DNA from: Methanobacterium sp.
Lineage (GTDB): Archaea; Methanobacteriota; Methanobacteria; Methanobacteriales; Methanobacteriaceae
Length of the DNA: 64,000 nucleotides
NCBI GenBank assembly: GCA_018263005.1
Contig: JADFDH010000001.1
Coordinates: 186,001-250,000 of the forward strand
Direction: 5' to 3'
Under the pieces are notes generated by a model. That model was not told where the DNA came from, made no database searches, and saw only the letters and a program-made list of their open reading frames with translations. Below, in pieces: positions 35,845-42,285 of this stretch (its first letter is position 1; each line of letters opens with the position of its first letter). Made by a program: the position numbers and the translations under genes.

Positions 35845-37380
35845 TTAAAATGGTAGTGTTGCGTAGGTGCCGTGTAATGTGTATGTGTTAAGGTCCCATG
35901 CATTGATTACACCGAAGGGTGTGCTGTTGTCACAGGCATCGGCATAGTTCCATTTCCCATTAACATATAACTGTGCCCATACGTGCCCATACCATCCGAC
36001 AAATCCACCGATATTGTAGTAACAGTTTCCATACTGGTATCTGGCTGGTATTCCTGCTGCACGGGCTAATGCCACTACAAGATGGGAGTGATCACAACAG
36101 TTTGCTGTTTTTGAACTCAGTGTTCCTAATGCTCCTTTTTGAGTGCTTCCATAGAAGGAATAGCTTATGTTATCCCGCACCCAGTTGAAGATAGCCTTTG
36201 CTTTATCATAATCTGTGGTTAAACCTGCAGTGATGGAATTGGCCAGTGAAATTATGGTGGGACTGGTGGATTGAGCGTTGTTGGTTGCGACTAGATATTG
36301 CTGTAGACTTGAATTATCTGTTGAACTACCTGTACTCCATGCTGATATTGACACATAATTAGGTAGTCTGCTGTTGGTTTTTTGATAGATCAGAATTTTA
36401 CTGAAGGTGTAAATCAATGATTCATATCTAATTTTCCCAAGACTGCTATCCAAGTAATTAGGGATTGATCCATTGGCTTCTATTGCTGTTTTAATGTTCC
36501 CAGCAATAGTAATGTACTCTGATTTGTATAAATTTCCATTGGTAATGCTCTCTGTTGGAGTTGATGGTTCGGTAACTGTTTTTAGAATTATTGAATTGGT
36601 AACTCCGCTGTTGATGTTCAGTAGATCGAAACTTAGTAATTGCAGGAACTGGGGCATGGTCACTTGTATATTGTTTATGGTTACGTAGTTGGGTAATCTG
36701 CCATTGGTTTCGTAAAAGTTCTTCACAGTGGTTGCTGCAGTGTTTATCTGACTGTCGGTGATAGAGGTTCCGCTTGTGGTGGTTGTTGAAGTGTTGGTGT
36801 TAGTATTTGTATTATTGTTGTTATTGGTGTTAGTATTTGTATTATTGTTGTTATTGGTGTTAGTATTAGTGTTAATGTTGTTATTGTTGTTGGAGTTTTG
36901 TTCCATGTAGGGTAGGAAGTCGTTTATGAGTATTTTGTTTCCTGATATGGTTACGTAGCTGGGTAATCTGTTGTTGGTTTGTTGGAATGTGTTCACACGT
37001 GTTACTGCATCTTGTATTTGTGCATTTGTGTATGTTACGCCGTTAATCACTGTTCCTGTTGTTCCTGTTCCTGTTGTTCCTGTTCCTGTTGTTCCTGTTC
37101 CTGTTGTTCCTGTTCCTTCATTATTGGAACTGTTTTGTTCCATGTAGGGTAGGAAGTCGTTTATAAGTATTTTGTTTCCTGATATGGTTACGTAGCTGGG
37201 TAATCGGTTGTTGGTTTGTTGGAATGTGTTCACACGATTTGTGGCATCTTGTATTTGTGTTTCAGTGTAGATATATCCGTTGATAGTGGTTTGACTTGTA
37301 TCAGCTGCAAATGAGCAGCCGGATGTTATTACACAAGAAATTAGCATTATACCTAATATAAATAATAAACTTCGCTTAAT
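35845..37380 (-). CDS. Secreted pseudomurein-binding repeat/transglutaminase-fold protein, copy 1 (proposed AUU start)
   Basis: The mature protein has about four pseudomurein-binding repeats (about residues 35-80, 115-165, 215-260 and 295-345; core NRLPSYVTISGNKILINDF), separated by Thr/Gly- and Asn/Thr-rich linkers. Then comes a transglutaminase-like domain with the triad in KTANCCDHSHLVVALARAAG (Cys), GWYGHVWAQLYV (His) and WNYADACD (Asp). This is the design of pseudomurein endoisopeptidases (PeiW/PeiP) of Methanobacteriales and their viruses, which cut the peptide crosslinks. From the first ATG (37347) the signal peptide is truncated. An in-frame ATT at 37380, 7 bases after GGAGG, completes it (KRSLLFILGIMLISCV) and gives 511 residues. 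An autolysin or wall-remodelling role is inferred. Confidence 0.85.
   Translation of the reverse strand: MKRSLLFILGIMLISCVITSGCSFAADTSQTTINGYIYTETQIQDATNRVNTFQQTNNRLPSYVTISGNKILINDFLPYMEQNSSNNEGTGTTGTGTTGTGTTGTGTTGTVINGVTYTNAQIQDAVTRVNTFQQTNNRLPSYVTISGNKILINDFLPYMEQNSNNNNNINTNTNTNNNNNTNTNTNNNNNTNTNTNTSTTTTSGTSITDSQINTAATTVKNFYETNGRLPNYVTINNIQVTMPQFLQLLSFDLLNINSGVTNSIILKTVTEPSTPTESITNGNLYKSEYITIAGNIKTAIEANGSIPNYLDSSLGKIRYESLIYTFSKILIYQKTNSRLPNYVSISAWSTGSSTDNSSLQQYLVATNNAQSTSPTIISLANSITAGLTTDYDKAKAIFNWVRDNISYSFYGSTQKGALGTLSSKTANCCDHSHLVVALARAAGIPARYQYGNCYYNIGGFVGWYGHVWAQLYVNGKWNYADACDNSTPFGVINAWDLNTYTLHGTYATLPF
36796..36890. repeat. In-frame 30-bp tandem repeat (Asn/Thr linker)
   Basis: The unit beginning GGTGTTAGTATTTGTATTAT is repeated exactly with a 30-bp period at 36796 and 36826, with a partial third copy at 36856. 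It encodes the Asn/Thr-rich linker between pseudomurein-binding repeats 2 and 3 of copy 1; copy 2 has a much shorter version. Confidence 0.85.
37052..37117. repeat. In-frame 15-bp tandem repeat (Thr/Gly linker), copy 1
   Basis: About 4.4 units of GTTCCTGTTGTTCCT (15-bp period) encode the TGTTG-type linker between repeats 1 and 2. Units are nearly identical, so length variation by slippage is likely. Confidence 0.88.
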
Positions 37381-37394
37381 TTTACCGCCTCCGT

Positions 37395-37432
37395 GTCCAA
37401 AAGTTTCAAATTATTTTTTGAATCATTCGGAC
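37395..37432 (-). promoter_or_regulatory. 5'-UTR hairpin of pseudomurein-binding gene, copy 1
   Basis: The message-sense sequence starts with GTCCGAA and ends with TTTGGAC (7 pairs including one G-U), with an inner TTCAAA/TTTGAA stem. It ends two bases before the GGAGG. The predicted transcription start is about at its 5' edge. Confidence 0.6.
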
Positions 37433-37898
37433 CACGTCAAAATATCACTTGATGATCACTTATAAAGGTTGTGTTTTTAAATTGAAAAAAAGACAGTTTT
37501 TGAGCTCTTTTTAAGTTTCCTGACCCGATAAAAAGGTTTTTTAGTACAGTATAAATAATATTCTACATCGATACCCTATTTCAGGAATAAATCCTTTAAT
37601 AAGTCTAAATTATAAAAATATTAGTATAATAAACCTTTATAGCATCTAATTTCTTTTTAGAATTCTATTTGTAAGAAACATCCAAGTGTTGTTTAAATAA
37701 ATATCTTCTAAATCAACTGTAATTTTATTATAAAGCTGAATTATACTTAAAAACAAAAAAAAGACAATTATAAAACTTTAAAATAAAATTTAATATGAAT
37801 TGTTATTTTTCAGCTTAAAATAGAATGAATAAGTTGATATTAAGTAATAACAAAAATAATTTAATTTTCATATTTCTTTAAAAAATAAAAAAATGGAT
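37433..37898. other. Upstream region of copy 1 / downstream of copy 2
   Basis: This is an AT-rich stretch without genes. Its left ~300 bases align imperfectly with the region upstream of copy 2 (39434-39750; shared GATCACTTATAAAG, AAAAAAAGACAGTT and similar blocks), so the duplication unit included a long promoter region. The right end holds A/T tracts that may stop copy-2 transcription. Confidence 0.55.
37458..37468 (-). promoter_or_regulatory. TATA box, pseudomurein-binding gene copy 1
   Basis: CCTTTATAAGT on the minus strand is an archaeal TATA box, placed about 26 bases before the hairpin, so transcription should begin at the hairpin's edge. The same element is conserved in copy 2. Confidence 0.6.
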
Positions 37899-39377
37899 TT
37901 AAAATGGTAATGTTGCATAGGTACCATATAGTGTGTAGGAACTGAGACTCCAGTTATTTATTGTTCCCAGTGTATTACTATCACTGATGGCATCTGCATT
38001 GTACCATTTACCATTCACATATATCTGAGCCCATACATGTCCATACCATCCGCCTGAGAATTTACAAGATCCATGCTGGTATCTGGCTGGTATTCCAGCA
38101 GCTCGAGACAGAGCAACCACTAAGTGTGATGTGTCACAGCAATTCGCTGTTTTAGAACTGAGGGCACCTAAAGCTCCTTTATTAGAGTTATAATAGTAGG
38201 AGTAACTTAGATTGTCTCTTACCCAGTTGAATATGGCCACTGCTTTAGTATAATCAGTGGTTAAACCTGCAGTGATTGAATTGGCCAGTGAAATGATGGT
38301 TGAGCTAGTTGATGGGGCATTTGTGGTAGCGACTAAGTACTGTTCCAGTGTTGTTGTTGTAGAACTATTGCTGTCTGTGGTATTGCTATTTGATGTGCTG
38401 CCAGACCCGGCAGAAATTGCAACGTAGTTGGGTAATCTGCTGCTGGTTTTTTGATAATTCAGTATTTTACTGAATGTATAAATCAAAGAATCATAGCTGA
38501 TCTTTCCCAAACTGCTACTCATATACCCTGGAGCTGTCCCAGTAGATTTTATCGTTGATTGAATGCTCTCTGCTATGCTTATGTATTCAGATTTGTATAA
38601 ATTTCCACTGGTAATGCTTTCTGTAGTGTTTGAAGGGCCAATTACCGTGTTTAGTGTAATTGATGTGCTGAGTCCTTTGTTGATATTGAGAAGATTGTTG
38701 GTTAACAGTTGAAGAAACTGGGGCATGGTCACTTGTATATTGTTTATGGTTACATAACTGGGTAATCTGCCATTAGTATCGTAGAAATTCTTCACAGTGG
38801 TTGCTGCAGTGTTTATCTGACTGTCGGTGAAAGAAGTTCCGCTTGTGGGGCTTGTTGAAGTGTTGGTGTTAGTATTTGTATTTGTATTAGAGTTTTGTTC
38901 CAGGTAAGGTAGAAAGTCGTTTATAAGTATTTTATTCCCAGATATGGTTACGTAGTTGGGTAATCTGTTGTTGGTTTGTTGGAATGTGTTCACACGTGTT
39001 ACTGCATCTTGTATTTGTGCATTTGTGTATGTTACGCCGTTAATCACTGTTCCTGTTGTTTCTGTTCCTGTTGTTTCTGTTCCTGTTGTTTCTGTTCCTG
39101 TTGTTCCTGTTCCTTCGTTATTAATATTGTTTTGTTCCATGTAGGGTAGGAAGTCGTTTATGAGTATTTTGTTTCCTGATATGGTTACGTAGCTGGGTAA
39201 TCGGTTGTTGGTTTGTTGGAATGTGTTCACACGATTTGTGGCATCTTGTATTTGTGTTTCAGTGTAGATATATCCGTTGATAGTGGTTTGACTTGTATCA
39301 GCTGCAAATGAGCAGCCGGATGTTATTACACAAGAAATTAGCATTATACCTAATATAAATAATAAACTTCGCTTAAT
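37899..39377 (-). CDS. Secreted pseudomurein-binding repeat/transglutaminase-fold protein, copy 2 (proposed AUU start)
   Basis: It is a tandem paralogue of the gene at 35845, same strand, with the same domain order: signal peptide, four pseudomurein-binding repeats and a transglutaminase-like domain with NCCDTSHLVVALSRAAG (Cys), GWYGHVWAQIYV (His) and WYNADAISD (Asp). Its N-terminal ~250 bases of DNA are almost identical to copy 1, while linkers and the C-terminal half have diverged. ATT at 39377, preceded at 7 bases by GGAGG, is the proposed start (492 residues); the ATG at 39344 gives 481 residues and a clipped signal. The two proteins may have different crosslink specificities. Confidence 0.85.
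   Translation of the reverse strand: MKRSLLFILGIMLISCVITSGCSFAADTSQTTINGYIYTETQIQDATNRVNTFQQTNNRLPSYVTISGNKILINDFLPYMEQNNINNEGTGTTGTETTGTETTGTETTGTVINGVTYTNAQIQDAVTRVNTFQQTNNRLPNYVTISGNKILINDFLPYLEQNSNTNTNTNTNTSTSPTSGTSFTDSQINTAATTVKNFYDTNGRLPSYVTINNIQVTMPQFLQLLTNNLLNINKGLSTSITLNTVIGPSNTTESITSGNLYKSEYISIAESIQSTIKSTGTAPGYMSSSLGKISYDSLIYTFSKILNYQKTSSRLPNYVAISAGSGSTSNSNTTDSNSSTTTTLEQYLVATTNAPSTSSTIISLANSITAGLTTDYTKAVAIFNWVRDNLSYSYYYNSNKGALGALSSKTANCCDTSHLVVALSRAAGIPARYQHGSCKFSGGWYGHVWAQIYVNGKWYNADAISDSNTLGTINNWSLSSYTLYGTYATLPF
39049..39113. repeat. In-frame 15-bp tandem repeat (Thr/Gly/Glu linker), copy 2
   Basis: About four units of TGTTCCTGTTGTTTC form the linker between repeats 1 and 2 of copy 2. 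One base per unit differs from copy 1, changing Gly to Glu codons, so the arrays were homogenised separately. Confidence 0.85.
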
Positions 39378-39391
39378 TTTACCGCCTCCGT

Positions 39392-39433
39392 GTTCAGAAA
39401 TTCAATATATCTTTTTTTGAATGCTTTCTGAAC
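39392..39433 (-). promoter_or_regulatory. 5'-UTR hairpin of pseudomurein-binding gene, copy 2
   Basis: GTTCAGAAA pairs perfectly with TTTCTGAAC (9 bp), and inside it TTCAA pairs with TTGAA. As in copy 1, it ends two bases before the GGAGG and begins near the predicted transcription start. The outer stem differs from copy 1 but keeps pairing. Confidence 0.65.
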
Positions 39434-39458
39434 ATGCTACTCATATCATTTAATGATC

Positions 39459-39469
39459 ACTTATAAAGA
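39459..39469 (-). promoter_or_regulatory. TATA box, pseudomurein-binding gene copy 2
   Basis: The minus-strand TCTTTATAAGT is equivalent to the box of copy 1 and is also about 26 bases ahead of the hairpin. Confidence 0.6.
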
Positions 39470-40015
39470 TTGTGGTTCAATTTTAAAAAAAAGACAGTTA
39501 GAGAGCTTTTTTATGTATTTCAGACGCAATGATAAACTTTTCTATGGGACTTAAAAATATATGCTAGATTTATACTCTATTTGAAGAAAAAATCCCTTAA
39601 TAAAGCCAGATTAGAAAAATATTATTATAAATAACATTTCTAGCTTCCAATCTGCGCTATATTTTCTCTTCAGACTTGATTTCCTGCTTATGTGAGTTTA
39701 ATGATCTAGTTATTTAACTGTATTTGTAAAATAAAGCTGATTTAATCATTAAAAAGAATAATAGATTATAATAAGTCTTTAAAACTAATATGGATAAAAA
39801 TTATTATTATTTTTGCCCAGATCTCTCATGATAGATGTTGATTAATAACAATTTATAATGATTTTAACATAAATCAATTAATGTTGTTAAGAAATTTATC
39901 AAGAGTTTTGCAAATATTCACTTAGATTTTTTTAAATTTTGGTAAAAAATAAAAAAATCAGGGGTTTAATTAGTAAAAAGTATATTTAGGTTATAAAAAA
40001 TACATATAAGATAAT
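39470..40015. other. Intergenic region
   Basis: About 550 AT-rich bases lie between the divergent copy-2 gene and the zinc-ribbon membrane protein. The first ~280 bases are the diverged duplicate of the copy-1 upstream region. TTATAAAAAA at 39991 is probably the TATA box of the next gene, which then would be leaderless. Nothing else is recognised. Confidence 0.5.
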
Positions 40016-40387
40016 ATGAAGTGTGATAACTGCGGAGGTATAATAAGGGGAGGCGACACTTACTGTCCCCTGTGTGGAAAGGAGATTAAGTCAGAATATA
40101 AACCCTTGCAGGAAAGATTTAAGAGGGGTGAATTATCTGATTGGGACGAGGATATTTACTATGATAGGTCAAATCAGGAAAGAAAACCTTATCATGAGCC
40201 CGAATCGAAACCATATCGTAGAGGATATGATCTTGATGAATATTACCCTGAAGAAGCAGAACCAGAAAGTTCCGGTAGTATCATGCTCCCCATCATACTA
40301 TTCTTATTAATAGCCCTTTTAATAGGATTTATTTTAGGTATTATGATGTTTTCCAGTAATTTTCAGGCGATACCGTCCATGGGATGA
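40016..40387 (+). CDS. Zinc-ribbon, single-pass membrane protein
   Basis: The 123-residue protein has an N-terminal zinc ribbon (MKCDNCGG ... TYCPLCGKEI, CX2C-X13-CX2C), a polar, tyrosine- and charge-rich middle, and one C-terminal membrane helix (about residues 93-115, IMLPIILFLLIALLIGFILG). This is the common archaeal zinc_ribbon_2-plus-helix design of unknown role. There is no SD, and a TATA-like element about 20-25 bases before the ATG suggests a leaderless message. Confidence 0.8.
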   Translation: MKCDNCGGIIRGGDTYCPLCGKEIKSEYKPLQERFKRGELSDWDEDIYYDRSNQERKPYHEPESKPYRRGYDLDEYYPEEAEPESSGSIMLPIILFLLIALLIGFILGIMMFSSNFQAIPSMG

Positions 40388-40475
40388 ATCAATCAACAGT
40401 TAAAAAAAAATCTAATTTTGATGTTAATAATTGTTTATAATTACTATGAATTATAAAAATATCTATTATATTAAA

Positions 40476-41732
40476 TTAATATTCACTTAAATAAAAATTA
40501 CCATCTTCAATCCTTTTTTTAAGCTCTTCTGCAAGTTCTCTGGCCCTTTTAAGATCAGACTGGCGGCATACGATTGGCACATCCACTATTTTACTATCCA
40601 ACTTCAAACTGATCTTACCTCTTTTCATTTCAAAAGCACCATAGGGACAGGAATATGCGCACATTCCGCAACCGAAACAAATTTCCAGATTTAATTCATC
40701 CTGGTATGCGCCTGTTGGGCATCTTTCTCGCACCAGACATGACTGACATTGCTGGCATACCTCAGAATTGTACGCCGGGCGTTGATCAACATCATCCCAG
40801 ACAGACGCATAATCGGTGAATCCTAAAACCTGATGTCTGCCCCTAATATCAGCCACTGGTAATTTTATTTGCTTATTTATAATAAAAGTATCCTTTAAAA
40901 CATCATTATCTAAAATTGGTACTGCAGCAGCTACGCTGTTAAAAACTTCCGGTCCGGCGGCTGTTTTAAAACCACCAACATAATGGGAATCCATCTGTTT
41001 CATATCCGCGGATATCATTAAATTCGGCTTTTGTCCGGTGCTTCTGGTGCCCTGACCTAGGATGATGCCTTCAGACCCGGATAAAAGCACTTTAGTTCCT
41101 TTTTTTATGGTTTTCATATGGGGGTCATTTTGTAAGGGGTTTAACTCTCCACAACCAGAAAACGATAATCCATTAAATGGTCCTTCCATGTTTATGGCGT
41201 TGAATATTGATGCAACTGATTCTTGAGATGGGTTGACAAAGGCAGTATAGTTTTTAAAGGCTAAACGCGTACCGATCATCTGTGCGGTGCCTATTTCTCT
41301 TAAATTAGTGGTTGATTTAAATATTTTCCCATCAGTAGATTTTAATTCCACTTCAACATCTTTCCCCTGTATTAGGTCATTGAATAAAAATCCCCCACCA
41401 TAGTCCTCATTATAGATACTATGCGACGTACCATACACTATCATATCTACTGATCCGAGCCATTCATTAGGGCAGGGTCCGGGAAAACCTGGCACGCCAT
41501 TTAATAAGATTGCACTGGTTTTCTTAAATGATCCTGGTTCCCCTACGGGTATATGGAATATGGCGGCTGTACCGGACATTACTCCGCAGGTTCCGGTAGT
41601 TACCACGTCAACTTCTTCTAATTCGCCTTTTTTACCTTCTCTCACCAGATTACTTACTTCTTCTGCGGTTAAGACTGTTGCTTTGCCTTTTTTAATCTTT
41701 TGGTTTATTTCAGCCACGGTGCGGATTTTCAA
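40476..41732 (-). CDS. Methanogenesis marker 16 metalloprotein (DUF39 + ferredoxin)
   Basis: Residues ~1-345 are a DUF39-type domain (VTTGTCGVMSGTAAIFHIPVGEPG, NGVPGFPGPCPNEWLGSVD, GYGGGFLF-like GGGFLFNDL and SFSGCGELNPLQND). DUF39 proteins of methanogens include the enzyme that inserts sulfur into aspartate semialdehyde to make homocysteine. The C-terminal part has two 4Fe-4S ferredoxin motifs (CQQCQSCLVRERCP and CFGCGMCAYSCP). The one-polypeptide arrangement matches methanogenesis marker 16 (TIGR03287), which is limited to methanogens. The TTG at 41732 follows AGGAGGG. A phased 20-bp repeat array lies upstream. Confidence 0.88.
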   Translation of the reverse strand: MKIRTVAEINQKIKKGKATVLTAEEVSNLVREGKKGELEEVDVVTTGTCGVMSGTAAIFHIPVGEPGSFKKTSAILLNGVPGFPGPCPNEWLGSVDMIVYGTSHSIYNEDYGGGFLFNDLIQGKDVEVELKSTDGKIFKSTTNLREIGTAQMIGTRLAFKNYTAFVNPSQESVASIFNAINMEGPFNGLSFSGCGELNPLQNDPHMKTIKKGTKVLLSGSEGIILGQGTRSTGQKPNLMISADMKQMDSHYVGGFKTAAGPEVFNSVAAAVPILDNDVLKDTFIINKQIKLPVADIRGRHQVLGFTDYASVWDDVDQRPAYNSEVCQQCQSCLVRERCPTGAYQDELNLEICFGCGMCAYSCPYGAFEMKRGKISLKLDSKIVDVPIVCRQSDLKRARELAEELKKRIEDGNFYLSEY

Positions 41733-41780
41733 AGATTAATACCCTCCTTGTATTAAAAGTGATACGTTTGATGCATTACC

Positions 41781-41880
41781 TATGAGTAGTTTATCTAAAA
41801 ATGATTAGTTTTCATCTAAATAAGTAGGTTTTCATCTAAATATGGTTTCTATTTAATTAGGAGTAATTTTTTATCTAAAT
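41781..41880. repeat. Phased ~20-bp degenerate repeat array upstream of marker 16 gene
   Basis: TTATCTAAA/TTCATCTAAA occurs at 41791, 41811, 41831 and 41871, with a degenerate unit where 41851 would fall, so the spacing is exactly 20 bp. The array lies 50-150 bases upstream of the minus-strand marker 16 gene and has no coding potential. Confidence 0.7.
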
Positions 41881-41913
41881 TTAAGCTTAATGGAGAATTT
41901 TATTCATTAATAA

Positions 41914-42267
41914 TTAGATTAGTTTCTGATTTTTTTCTTCTGATCTGGCTGTTTTCAGCAGATTCAATGCTTCTTCATTTTCTTCTACTAGTTTTTTTAG
42001 GATCAGTCCTTTAATCTCCAGAGATTCAATATCAGATGGATCTACTATAATGGCCTGGTCTAAACTGTTAAGTGCATCATAGGGCTTATTCAAGAAAGAA
42101 AATGCTGTGGCCATGCCCTTCCACGCATCAGTATTTTCCGGATCAGATCTGGCTATGCTTTCATAGGCCTCCAGAGCCGCTAAATAATCACCCTTCTTGA
42201 ATGAATTGTCACCAACCTCTTTCCAATATTTAATCTCATCTTTTATTGATTCTTTTTGAGTCATCAT
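41914..42267 (-). CDS. TPR repeat protein
   Basis: This 117-residue acidic protein is made of two to three TPR units (about residues 18-50, GDNSFKKGDYLAALEAYESI, then DAWKGMATAFSFLNKPYDAL, then DIESLEIKGLILKKL). Such proteins mediate protein contacts; the partner is unknown. It lies 18 bases after alaS in the same direction and is probably cotranscribed with it. Confidence 0.85.
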   Translation of the reverse strand: MMTQKESIKDEIKYWKEVGDNSFKKGDYLAALEAYESIARSDPENTDAWKGMATAFSFLNKPYDALNSLDQAIIVDPSDIESLEIKGLILKKLVEENEEALNLLKTARSEEKNQKLI

Positions 42268-42285
42268 TTATCTCCAATTGACATA

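Noticed and set aside
36796..39113. GTT/CCT-rich repeats as non-coding satellite DNA
   Set aside because: They are in frame, encode Thr/Gly/Asn linkers and lie between clear pseudomurein-binding repeats.
37381..39740. Similar upstream regions of the two copies as ends of a transposon
   Set aside because: No transposase, no terminal inverted repeats and no target-site duplication; simple tandem duplication explains the similarity.
41781..41880. 20-bp-period repeats as a CRISPR array
   Set aside because: The units are degenerate, there are no unique spacers of 30-40 bases between identical repeats, and no cas genes are in the window.
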